Assembly: GCA_029204225.1 (NCBI GenBank)
Contig: CM055097.1
Location: 55,997,793-56,061,792, forward strand
Reading direction: 5' to 3'
Origin: Diphasiastrum complanatum
Taxonomy: Eukaryota > Streptophyta > Lycopodiopsida > Lycopodiales > Lycopodiaceae
DNA: 64,000 bases
Within the stretch, counting starts at the first letter, position 1; each line of letters begins with the position of its first letter. This document shows positions 1-10,396 of this stretch, one piece after another. The position numbers were made by a program, and so were the translations under genes. A model generated the notes under the pieces. The model was not told where the DNA came from, did no database searches, and was given only the letters and a program-made list of their open reading frames with translations.

Positions 1-692
1 TCCATTTATATGCATAATTCGTGATTGTTCATAGAACATTAATCACTTAATTCATTGTGAATGTTTCCGCTTCTAGTTCACATTGAATTCCAACAACTAC
101 ATGGCTCACTATAAAGATTTATCAAGTACAACCTGGAAGAAGGTATATGAAAGGAAAAGATCCTCCCATTTCGTTACCTACTCTTTGGTGGAGAAAAGTG
201 TCATGCACAAAGAATGAGAAAGAAAGAAAACAATCAACATTCATTAATGTTAGAGGTTTAAAGAAAGCTGCATAGAAATATTAGAGTAAGAAATTAGTAC
301 TCATTACTTGTCAGAACATGTCTTTGTTAAAAAAATGGTATCAATAATGAAATGGTAACTATGTCTAACTTCTTAAGTTGATTTGATTATGCTAAGACAT
401 GTAAAAGATAGAATTCCAACTCAAAAAAAACCTAGGAGTAGTGTGGAAGTTACATATGTGACATAGTCATCTCTAGTCAGAGACTTCAAGGTGATTCTAG
501 CTAGAGCTGCAAAAAGTGCATATAGGCACATGCAAAAGTCTCTTGATGAATCTCACGGAGCCTACAAGGTCTTGCTTGGTGCCTTGATAATTCATTTAGA
601 CCCATCAAGCATATGGTAAATCCATTATTTGCATAATTTTGTCATTTGAGTTCCTTTTAGTGGCTGGACCACCAATTCGGTGTGCTCTCCAT
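1..692. other. No gene recognised
   Basis: AT-rich sequence. I see no ORF of note, no splice-bounded exon and no RNA gene on either strand. It lies left of a truncated LTR and is probably old intergenic or degraded transposon DNA. Confidence 0.5.
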
Positions 693-972
693 TGTCTAGT
701 AATAACTCGTGGGTCCAAGTAAAGTCTAATTATGTTAAGGGGCCCTATCTTGACTTTTGGGGGTGCCCTATAAGTAGTAGTGGATGAACTTAGGGTTTGG
801 AAGAGTCTACGCCCTTGGAAGGTCTATTTATATGTACTCATTATTCATTTGCAATTCATTCCCTTTCTAGCATAGCTACTACTTTCTCTCTCCTTGAGGG
901 CGCCTAACCCTCTCCCTCTTCTTCTTGTATATGGAGAATGTTAGAAGGATCTTGACACTTTGATTTCCTATA
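693..972 (+). repeat. Truncated LTR of family B
   Basis: This stretch matches the last two thirds of the LTR at 7321-7766: the same phrase from 'aataactcgtgggtccaag' through the 'gagggcgcctaaccctctcc' block to the end 'tttcctata'. The first part of the LTR and any adjoining internal region are missing, so it is a truncated or recombined copy. Small indels separate it from the 7321 copy. Confidence 0.75.
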
Positions 973-1137
973 GTTATCGACTGTCAAAGGTTACTCTCTT
1001 TGTTCCTTTGACTTGTTCGGTTGACTTTGTATTGTGTTGCGAACCCGTCTCAAACTTCCATGTATTTCTGTAGGTTCTTCATCTGCAGCAGATTCCTAAG
1101 TAAATAACCGTCTGGGACTCTACCGTGGATACCTGGA

Positions 1138-3144
1138 AAAAAAAAAAAAAAAAACTACCTGATAATATATACAGAGGCAACTAGATCGAATGGGGTTTGA
1201 AGTGGAATCTAAATCAGAATAGCCGAATAAGCACAATGTTGTAGAAAAATTACCAAAATAACAAAAAACTTGGTTCTTTGGTGCTTGAATATACTTCATC
1301 ACTCTTTTGAGTGCTTTCCAATGTTGGATTCTTGGATTCGACATGAATTGAGAGTGTGCTAACTATATATGCCAGATCAGGTCTAGTGCACACCATTGCA
1401 TACATCAATGAGCCAATTAATGAGTGGCATGGATAACTCTTCATGTCCGAGATTTCAGCAAGTGTCAAAGGACACATATCTTTACTGAATTTAAGTCTTG
1501 GATCCATGGGCGAATCTATTGGCTTTGATTTGAGCATTCTGAATTTCTCCATAATGTTTTGAAGGTACCTTTCTTGGCTTAGAAGGATTGTCTTCTTGAA
1601 TCTGAATACCAAGCATATAATGAACTAGTCTTAGATCTATCATGTCGAATTCTTTAGAAAGATTATCGACTTAGTAATCTCTAATAGAGATATAGAATTG
1701 CTTAAAAGCAGACAGTAAAAAGTGCAATAATGATGTAGCTGGGACCATCACATTGAAATAGACATTCGAGTCAGCAGCATTCGAATGAAAGTTGATCTGC
1801 AAAAGATAGTCATTGATTCATTCGAACCAGGCTCTAGGTGCCTACTTGAGCCCATAAAGAGCTTTTTGAATCTTACAGCTTCTAGACCTTCAATAATACA
1901 ACCTTCAATTTGTACATCCATCTGATATACTTCGAGGTCTTCAGCTGTTGCAATTGCCAACAAGGTTCAAATAGATGCAAGTTTGACTACAAGACTAAAA
2001 TTCTCTGTAGAGTTGATTCCTGGTACTTGGGAATCGCCTTTGGCTACGAGTCTTGCCTTCCATTTTGATATCGAGCCATCGGAGTTATACTTTCTCTTGA
2101 AGATCCACTTGCAATCAATGATCTTCATTTTGGTTGGTGGTTCGACAAGGGTCCAAGTCTGGTTCTTGATTAGTGAATTGTATTCACTATCCATCGCAGC
2201 TTTCCACATATCAGAGTTTGCACTCGATAGTGCACCTTGAACTGTAAGTGGCTCTTCTACTGTTGTCCAAAAGGCTTGAAGAATATAGTTGTCTGGTGGA
2301 TGGATCATTTGAGCTGACCTTTAAACATTGTTGTTCATCTTGATCTAACTCCAGAAGAAGAATGACAAGGTGCAGAAGCGGATGGAATCAAGACAGAGTT
2401 GTCTTCAATATTAGCAGGCGATAGTTCGGTGTTCGAACTAGAAAAAAAATTCATGTTTCTTCATTTTAAAATCATAAAATTTGTCTTCTAGGAAGACTAT
2501 ATCTCTGCTAATAAGTGCCTTACCAAATTCTAGATTGTAGAACGTAGATGACTTGAGCATAGCAAATACATCGAAAAACTCTTAGATGGTCTACGGATGG
2601 CTTTGTACCTGACCAAACTTCTTCAGGAGTTTTGTTGTTCACGGCCTTGGTATTGCAACGATTCTGAACATAGCAGGTTGTTGCAATTGTTTTTGCCCAA
2701 AATTTATTCAGAAAATTACCAACAAATAGCATGGATCTTGTAGACTCGACAAGAGTTCGATTCTTTCGTTCGGCTACTATGTTCTGCTGAGGACTATAGC
2801 TCGAAGAATACTATCTCTGAATCCCTTATTCACTTAGAAAGTCATTCATAGCATTCAAAATAAACTCTCCCCCTCCATCTGCGCATAAGGCTTTGATCTT
2901 CCTTCCTGTCTAATTTTCAAATAGACGTTTGAATTGTTGAGAACAAATACATGCTTCTGATTTGTTCTTGATGAACATGACAGTGGGTTCGTCGGGAAAA
3001 ATCATCAATAAATGTAATGAAATACATCGATCCTTCGCATGATGAGGTTTGCATCGGGCCAAAGAGATCATAGTGAATGAGATCCAAAATGCCTTTAGTT
3101 CTATGAGCTTGGCCTTTAGGGAATCTTGACCTTGCATGCTTGCT
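1138..3144 (-). pseudogene. Ty1/copia polyprotein relic (minus strand)
   Basis: Read right to left on the minus strand the copia order can be followed. The GAG pre-integrase end (ARSRFPK) and integrase start ([25 protein letters not shown]) lie at 2910-3144. More integrase (CYVQNRCNTKAVNNKTPEEVW) is at 2520-2732. The RT start (WTLVEPPTKMKIIDCKWIFKRK) is at 1967-2308. RT C-terminal pieces (SLIGSLMYAMVCTRPDLAY) are at 1250-1612, and the RNase H beginning is at 1120-1344. Frames change repeatedly and stops interrupt every block, so nothing is expressible. A run of about 18 A residues near 1138 marks the left end. The right end abuts the truncated LTR of element A. Confidence 0.85.
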
Positions 3145-3266
3145 TTCTCCTTGGCTGTCCACGAGTTTCTACAAGAGGGTTTCTAGCCATCTCTCTCTTT
3201 CTTTTGAGAATGCTTTGTGTGATTGAATAGTTAAGATCTTGGATCCTTAGGCTTCTATTTCCTATA
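3145..3266 (+). repeat. 5' LTR remnant of element A
   Basis: Matches positions 8145-8266 from 'ttctccttggctgtccacg' to the terminal 'tttcctata', with only two or three differences. About two thirds of the LTR has been lost at the junction with the minus-strand copia relic on its left. Confidence 0.85.
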
Positions 3267-3277
3267 TGGTATCAGAG
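3267..3277 (+). other. Primer-binding site (tRNA-iMet) of element A
   Basis: 'tggtatcagag' directly follows the LTR end. It is complementary to the 3' end of plant initiator tRNA-Met, the usual primer for copia reverse transcription. Confidence 0.85.
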
Positions 3278-3870
3278 TCTTTAGGTGATCATATTGCTTG
3301 CAGGAGGGCGCCCAATAGGAAGCTATCTTCTTCCCCTTTTGGTAGCAGAAAATCATCAAGCTACTGATTTTTGCAAGAGAAGAATCTGTTCATCTTCTTA
3401 TAGCTTTCTTGTAGGAAATTGCAGCGCACCTTCACCTATTTGAGAGATAGCAGTAGGGCGCCCATGCTCAAACCAATTGCATGTGATTTTGACTCAATTA
3501 CATGTTGAAAATTTCAGATTTACTTCTTAAATTAAGATACATGTGTTTTGGACACATTTCTTGCTGAAATTTCCCTGTTGGTGAGCTTGGAGCAGGGCGC
3601 TACCATCAACTCTATATGCACATAGTGTGCACTCTTTTTAGCCACAAATTTTTGGTTTTGCTTTTGGCTTCATTTGAAGTCTACCTATTTGTGAGCATTC
3701 TGTTTTTTTGTGCAGAAATCAGCCAGCTATTTCATTACTTGTTGAGCAAATTGCATGTGGAGTATTGCAATCTATTGTGCTCATAATTTCAGCTTTGAGG
3801 TTGCTACCCTTTGAGTAGATTTTGTCTTGAAAAGTCTATTTCCTATCTACTACAAGCTGATTTTTCTGTT

Positions 3871-4900
3871 ATGGCTAAAGAATCGGAGTCTATTGGTTCT
3901 TTATTTAATGAAGATAGGCTGGATGGCACAAACTATTCCTTGTGGTGCTACATGATAAAAAACCTTCTAATTGCTAAAGGTTTGTGGGAAGAGAGGCCGT
4001 CTACCTTGGCACCTATTACACCATCTAGAACAACTACTTCATCATCTACGGAGGTGTCTTCCGATGAGCACAAGAAGTGGGATCGACGAGATGCACAAGC
4101 ACATTCCGCATTGCATTATCAGTGAAGAGATCTATCCTTCCTCATATTAGATCATGCAAGACTTCCAAAAGTGCTTGGGAGACTCTTGCCAAGATGTTTC
4201 AAGTAAAGAATGCGGCAAAAGTGGTATATCTTCGAAATCAACTTTCTATCTTGAAGATGCAAAAAGGTGATTTGCTTACAAACCACTTGACGAAAATCGA
4301 GGAGCTTCTTAGTATTGATGAGGTGATTGAGAACTCACAATTTGTATCTATTACTCTCAACTCTCTTCCTAATTCTTACCTTCCATTTGTGTCATCATTG
4401 AGCATTTCTCTTAAGGGACAGCAAATCTCCTTCGACGAACTTGTTGGCTTACTTCTTCAAGAAGAGCAAACAAGGATCAACTTTGTTGAACAAGAAGATC
4501 AAGCTTTCTTTGCAAAAGACAAAGGCAAAGGCAAAGGCAAGTGGAAAGGGAAGCCTTCTTTCAACACTTCCAAAGATGATCAAAAATCTAAAGAAGCTCA
4601 ATATCAAGGCTCCAAGAAGAAGGGTAAATACCACTATTGCAAGAAGTTTGGGCATCACATCAAAGAATGTAGGAAGAGGCTTGCAAAGGAAAAAGAAAAG
4701 GTAACGATACAAGTACCGCAATCATTACTTTGGAATAACAATTTGAAAAGGAGGATAATCTTTCCAATAATGATTATGATTTTGTCACTAATAATCTCAT
4801 CTCTCCTAAAGACGAGATTTCTGCCACTTCAAATCTTGCTGGTTTTTCAACATAAAACAGCCCATCTTCAGCTTTACAAGTTGCTGTTTTTTCATCTATT
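3871..4900 (+). pseudogene. copia gag (element A), frameshifted
   Basis: The start at 3871 (MAKESESIGSLF) opens a UBN2-type copia gag with the RLDGTNYSLWCYMIKN motif. The frame ends at 4125 and the homologous sequence continues in another frame to 4910 (AWETLAKMFQVKNAAKVVYL, FDELVGLLLQEEQTRI). A Lys/Gly-rich linker precedes a zinc knuckle whose first Cys is replaced (YHYCKKFGHHIKEC instead of CxxCx4Hx4C). Two frames plus the damaged knuckle mark it as non-functional gag, the former particle-forming, RNA-binding protein. Confidence 0.8.
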
Positions 4901-5495
4901 GATTGGGTGATTGATAGCGGTGCCACACACCATATGACTTATCACAAAAAAGTCTTCACAAAGCTTGTAAAAGTGCATGATGGAAGCAAAGTTCAAGGTG
5001 TTGATAACACCTCTTATCCTATCAAAGGTATTGGAGTTTTCCCCATTATCTTACCCAATGGTGAGGAGAAGTACAATCGCAATGTACTTTAAGTTCCAAA
5101 AATAAAAAAGAATCTCATTTGGGTCTCTACAATTATGAACCAAGGATTGGTTGTGGAATTCAAAGAAGACAAATGTCTTATCAAAGACCCAAAGAGATCT
5201 CTTATGATCATTGCGGTGGATTGTTCCTTATGGATACCTATGAGCGAAGAGCTTCATCATCTTTTTGTCTTGTTGCATCAAGTTCACATTCTTTGGAGTT
5301 GGCTGAATTATGGCATGCTAGGTTGGACATCTCAACTTTGCTAGCTTGAAGATGTTGAAGAGATTCAATATGGTTGAAGACATTCCTAATATTGAGCATC
5401 CCAAAGGACATGTATGCGAAGGATGCATACTTGGAAAATTTCAAAGGCAAGCTTTTCCAATTAATGGAACTATTTGAGTTGATGGCAAATTTGAT
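4896..5495 (+). pseudogene. copia protease and GAG pre-integrase (element A)
   Basis: The aspartic protease motif WVIDSGATHHMT is intact at about 4903-4938, followed by the flap-like region to 5092, where a stop ends the frame. The pre-integrase region (LWHARL... then CEGCILGKFQRQAFP) is spread over two frames up to 5495. It should process the polyprotein and lead into integrase, but the broken frame prevents this. Confidence 0.75.
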
Positions 5496-6751
5496 TTGGT
5501 TCATAGTGATGTATGTGGTCCAATGAGGACCGAATCCATTGGAAGGTGTAAATACTTTGTTACTTTTATTGATTACCTTTCAAGATTTACATGGATTTAT
5601 CCTATGAAGGCAAAATCTGAAGTTTTTCGGAGCTTTAAGGATTTTCTAGCAATGATAGAAAATCAGTTTGGGCACTCTTTGAAGATCTTACGTACAGACC
5701 GAGGAGGGAAATATATAAAGAATACGTTCGGTACTTATCTTCAAAGCAAAGGTATCCATCATCAAATGACAACCCCTTACACACCTCAACAAAATGGTGT
5801 TGTCGGAAGAAAGAATCGCACTATCATGGAGATGGCTCGATGCATGCTCGAGGCAAAGGGCCTATCTCACAAGTTTTGGGCTGAAGCGGTTATAACGGCG
5901 GCTTACATTAGTAATCGGTGTCCTACTAAAGCCTTGAAGGTATTAACTCCTTATGAAGTTTGGTATGGTAAGAAGCCTATTGTTTCTCACTTACGCACCT
6001 TTAGTTGCATGGCTTATGCTTTCATTCTCGATAAGCTAAGAACCAAGCTTGATGATAAAGGAGTTAAATGCATATTTGTTGGCTATAGTAGTGAAAGCAA
6101 GGGCTATCGGTTGTTCAATATGGATACTAAAAAAATCATAGTGAGTCGTGATGTTCATTTTGATGAAAAGACCTCCTATGATGTTGCACCCACTCATGTC
6201 ATGAAAAGGGACTTCCCCCATGATGCATATGTTGAAATATTTCCAGATTTGGTTTTGCCATCTAATCATGAAGAGGAGGGACTGCCATCTACTTCTAGTG
6301 GACAGCCCACTACTTCAATTTTGCAGCCCATAGTTCATCAAGAAGAACCTATTTATGATGAAGAGCAACCTGTTGAAGACATTGAACAGCAAGGTCCAAG
6401 TTCGGAACACTTTGGACAGCAAAGTGTTGACAAAGGTAAGGCTGTTGGACAGCCCAAACCAGCCCCTAAATGGTTGTTGCAGACTTTGCAGGACAGCAAA
6501 GTGGATCATTTCTATGAAGGGAAGACTCGTGCCTCTACTAAATCAGTAAAATATGCTGACTTTTCTGATTTTGTTGAGGATGGTGCAGTAGAACCTGTTT
6601 TTTATGGGCAGGCCAAAGGAGTAAAACGTTGGGAGGATTCGATGCAAAAGGAGTATAACTCACTCATGAAGAACCAAACTTGGGTTCTTGTTGATCTTCC
6701 ACATGGGGCAGGAATCTTCATCTCTCAACAACGATACATTGAGCAGATGTT
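5496..6751 (+). pseudogene. copia integrase to RT start (element A)
   Basis: A long open stretch of about 415 codons holds the integrase core. It has the first Asp (HSDVCGP) and the second Asp (RTDRGGKY), but the catalytic Glu of the usual [10 protein letters not shown] motif is Gly here (NGVVGRKNRT). Typical downstream segments follow (WAEAVITAAYISNRCPTKAL, CIFVGYSSESKGYRLF), then the acidic linker and the first RT residues (NQTWVLVDLPHG). The text then jumps to a late RT motif (FISQQRYIEQM), so the middle of RT, including the YxDD box, was already deleted before element B landed at 6752. Confidence 0.85.
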
Positions 6752-7766
6752 TGTTAGAAATAATAAATGATAATGTTAGTTTCCCATAGGTTACTTTGAC
6801 CCAAAAGGTCGAGACTTTTGTGTAACCATGGGTTAGGTTTATTATTTAGACCATGTTAAGTTAGTTTTAGTTAAGTTGGACCCAATTTTGGTCTAGTAGT
6901 AACTCGTGGGTCCAAGTAAAGTATAATTATGTTAAGTTAGTTTTATATTTCTTGTGGTAGAAGACTTATGAAATCATGTGGGAACCATTGATGGATTGCA
7001 AATCCATATTTCGGCTTGTGGCTGGTTTTTTGGTTACCTACTTTGGATGGAGGATGCTTGTCTTCACTCTTTGACTTGATGCTACCGCACTTCGTATTCT
7101 ACATCTCTTCTACATCGGGCATGATTGGGGCTGAGATTTCGGCTACTTCGACTACTTCAAGCTGAAGTTTTTTTGGCGGCATTAAGCTTGGACAGCAAGC
7201 TACATCTTTTCTTTTTCGGCTACATGGAGTTTTGGGCAGCATGCAATACTTTGCATTTTTGTTGCAATTTTTCATACTTCATGTCACGTTATGTTTTTTA
7301 CATTATCATTTAAGGAGGGTGTTAGAAATAATAAATGATAATGTTAGTTTCCCATAGGTTACTTTGACCCAAAAGGTCGAGACTTTTGTGTAACCATGGG
7401 TTAGGTTTATTATTTAGACCATTTAAGTCAGTTTTAGTTAAGTTGGACCCCATTTTGGTCTAGTAGTAACTCGTGGGTCCAAGTAAAGTCTAATTATGTT
7501 AAGGGACCCTATCTTGACTTTTGGGAGTGCCCTATAATTAGTAGTGGGTTTGGAAGTTTCTAGAGAGTTTGGAAGAGTCTAGGCCCTTGGAAGGCCTATT
7601 TATATGTACTCATTGTTCATTTGTAATTGATTCCCTTTCAAGCATTGCTACTACTTTCTCTCTCCTTGAGGGCGCCTAACCCTCTCCCTCTTCTTCTTCT
7701 TCTTCTTCTTCTTCTTGTATATGGAGATTGAATGGTAGAAGGATCTTAGCACTTTGATTTCCTACA
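6752..7766 (+). mobile_element. Internally deleted LTR element B, nested in A
   Basis: It begins 'tgttagaaataataaatg' with about 185 bp of a 5' LTR (6752-6935). A non-coding internal stretch follows, then a polypurine tract 'aaggaggg' and a full 3' LTR (7321-7766, TG...CA). It is flanked by the 5-bp repeat ATGTT on both sides (6747-6751 and 7767-7771). The rest of the 5' LTR and the coding region are gone, so this is a non-autonomous deletion derivative. Confidence 0.88.
7321..7766 (+). repeat. 3' LTR of element B
   Basis: 446 bp from TGTTAGAAAT to TTTCCTACA, preceded by a polypurine tract. It includes a (CTT)n stretch near 7690-7716 that is longer than in the related relic at 693-972. A TATA-like 'tatttatatg' at about 7607 fits an LTR promoter. 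Confidence 0.85.
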
Positions 7767-7929
7767 ATGTTGAAGCAATCTTCTTTTTCAAGTCGCCGCA
7801 AGTTGATGCATGTGATGGATGCAGTAGTGAAAAGTTTCATGCGAAACCTTTTCAATTTGATGTTTTAGCAAAGGCTGAAAAATTCAAGCACTCTTTGGAA
7901 CCGTTTTGTACTAATCGAGGAGGGAGTCA

Positions 7930-8266
7930 TGGGTCCACTAGTCCTAATTGTGTCATTAAGTACCCCAACTTGACATATTGGAGGTACCTTATTCTTTCTA
8001 TGTAACTTATAGAAAGTTGGATAGTCAATAGTCAAGTAGTTGGATAGCCAATAGTCAAATAGTTGGATAGCCAATAGTCATCTTGGACTATATATATGTG
8101 TGCATCCCATTTGTATGAGACACTTTTGTAAGCAATACTGACTATTCTCCTTGGCTGTCCACGAGTTTCTACAAGAGGGTTTCTAGCCATCTCTCTCTTT
8201 CTTTTGAGAATGCTTTGTGTGATTGAATAGTTAAGATCTTGGATCCTTAGGCTTTTATTTCCTACA
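7930..8266 (+). repeat. 3' LTR of element A
   Basis: Runs from TGGGTCCACT, just after a purine-rich 'gaggagggag', to TTTCCTACA. It contains three near copies of the phrase 'gttggatag(t/c)caatagtca' at about 8013-8080 and a TATA-like 'ctatatatatg' near 8088. Its last 122 bp equal the 5' remnant at 3145-3266. Confidence 0.85.
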
Positions 8267-9985
8267 ATCCCCAGCTATCTGATCTGATCTCTGTATTTAT
8301 GTACAATGCATTGTTGGTTGACAATACAATGAGGTGGGCGTGAAGTCTCGTACAATAGTAGTAACGTTAGTCCTTGAGACGTGAAGTGTAATGGTTAGTT
8401 CAAATGTCTCTCGAACATTGTCGAGTAAACACGATGACTCGTGATTCCAAGGTCCAACTGTTGCATGTGCTAGGCGTCGCGGGAAGAACTTTTTTTTTGT
8501 GCTGTCCATGTTTGAAGGTTTATTGCCGGAGCGACACTCTCTCCAAGCTGAAGATTCGCTGCAGGAGAAATGATCGCAATTAGCTGGACAGCCAGATGAA
8601 TTGTGCACAGGACAGCCAGGAGCTACTAGCGCAGATCAGGGATCATGGGATTAGTTGCATTCGAGCTACCTATTTATTGGCTACAGGACATGAGCTACAA
8701 CAGATGTGGATCAGGCCATTAAGTCCATCCATCGGGCCAAAGGCCGAGTATTTTTCACAGCATCAAATTGCAGGCCAGAAGCAAAAATTTGAAGTTGAAA
8801 GTCTAACTTCTCAAAATCCAAGATATTGAAGTTGTTCTAAAGTTGGAGTTTGCCTTGGAGGTTTTGGTGGTTATCTTTGATGAAGGAGAAGAAGAAGCAA
8901 AAAAATTTCAGGGATTTACTGTCTACTTTTTATGAAAAAGAAGAACCGGCAACAATTTTGGAAGTGTGCCTAATTCACTCATTGTTTCCATTGTGCTTAA
9001 TAGCGTATTGCTTGCATATCAAAATTTTGTCATGCTGCTATCTCTACGAGAGACTAAGCCCAGTTTTGACAAAATGAGTGCTATATGACCTAAAGAAGAC
9101 TTCGAACTTCACAGATCTTGACCCTCTGATGGTCCCATGTCATATGCCTATTCTATCCTCCGATCCGACTAACGGGCAAATAATTAACTTGACTCAATAC
9201 TTTGATCCAATGAAGCAAGTTGCTGGTGACACCCTCGCAAACAATATTTAACTGGAGATCTAAAAGCAGGGGACACATATGTATAGGTTCTGCCATCCAA
9301 AGTGAGACTACTGATTTAGCAGAGGAGATTAGATCTAAATCATAGACATTGGCATAGATGTACCAGCAAACCTCACAATGTAATGAACTACCATGGAGGA
9401 AATGTAATACCATACATAGTTCGTATGGCAATTTTTATTTGCTCAAGTTTAAATTGCACTTTTTCACGTGACTAGGGACTACTCTTTAGACTTGTGTGAT
9501 TAGGTGTTTGATTTTCTCATGCGTAATCATCACTTTGAAACATTGTTTTTTTAATCACATAACGTTTGAATTGAGAGTAAATCCAGTGTCCCAAGAATGA
9601 ACTCATAGAACAGATGTATCTTAATAGAAACATACATTTTGCGGCATACAGGTATGGTATACTTCAAATACTTGTACAAGAGTACACTAGTACTAGAGTA
9701 TGGTGGCAACATTGGGGTCTATTGAATCATCCCTCTTTAACTCATCAAAACATATTCTTTGAGGCAAGGCATACAACAAACTTTGGCATGCTTCTAACGC
9801 TCATTCAAGACTTCGCTCATACAAACGTATGGTGGTAACATTGAGCTCATTGCACATTGCTTCTTTGCAAAATTCCTCTTTTACTCAAAAAGTTCATATA
9901 TAGAAAGCAAATTGAGATAATTTACATAAAGAATGCTCTCGCAACCTTGGGAAAAGACAGCCCAAGGTTAGACTAAGGGACTTGC
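8267..9985. other. Intergenic or intronic, no gene recognised
   Basis: Short ORFs only, none with recognisable domains. Around 9690-9850 a phrase 'gtatggtgg(c/t)aacattg' occurs twice about 120 bp apart, hinting at an old tandem duplication. On the minus strand this would be the first intron of the PP7-type gene at 9986-10396. I found no second exon with the LRGNHE motif here. Confidence 0.45.
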
Positions 9986-10396
9986 CTTCCAAGCTAGCAA
10001 TAATAGGTAAGTCTCAAATCCCCAAGCACCTCGATCCACATAGTCACCATTGAAGACATATATCTGGTTCGGGCCAGGGTATCCACTAATTTCTAGCAAA
10101 TGCAACACATCATGCAGCTGCCCATGAACGTCCCCCACAAGAACTACGTTGCAGGAGGGATCGGGGTCAATGGTGAGGCAATTGGGCTCCCGGTGCATCA
10201 GCTTGGAAGCTGCGGCTATGATGGCATCAGCAACTGGCACGGACACCACTGAGGGCAGCTCCTGCGGCTTGAGAGAGCGAGAAGCAGCGTCCAGAGTGGC
10301 GCCCAGAGCTAAAACCCAGTCGCGGGTGAGAGGTGGCTGCTGCAGCTGCTGCTCCGGCCAGTATATGGGAGCGAGAGCGGATGGTGAGGCGGCCAT
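9986..10396 (-). CDS. Serine/threonine phosphatase PP7-type, first exon
   Basis: 137 codons from MAASPSALAPIYWPEQQ. It carries two metallophosphatase motifs, GDVHGQLHD (first metal-binding motif) and GDYVDRGAWG (second), with the PP7-typical surroundings NVVLVGDVHG and YVFNGDYVDRGAWGFET. The frame runs to ...LLLLAWK and then a splice donor of GC type (AAG|GCAAGT). The C-terminal catalytic half (LRGNHE onward) must lie further left or be lost. PP7 is a plant-specific phosphatase of the PPP family; in Arabidopsis it is calmodulin-binding and linked to light and heat signalling. A PP7-like transposon-derived relative is also possible. The start is the first Met before a Pro/Ser/Ala-rich leader. 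Most likely this is a genuine gene exon or a fragment of one. Confidence 0.82.

Larger units (their letters stand above)
3145..8266 (+). mobile_element. Ty1/copia element A, interrupted by element B
   Basis: A plus-strand copia retrotransposon. It has a 122-bp remnant of the 5' LTR (3145-3266), a tRNA-iMet type primer-binding site, gag, protease, integrase and the start of RT. The RT is then split by element B (6752-7766). A short RT remainder follows, then a 3' LTR at 7930-8266. The 5' LTR remnant matches 8145-8266 almost base for base, which proves the two ends belong together. Frameshifts, a lost zinc-knuckle Cys and a lost integrase Glu make it non-autonomous. Confidence 0.85.

Noticed and set aside
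7690-7720. (CTT)n run considered as a separate microsatellite locus
   Set aside because: It is an internal expansion of LTR B, already covered.
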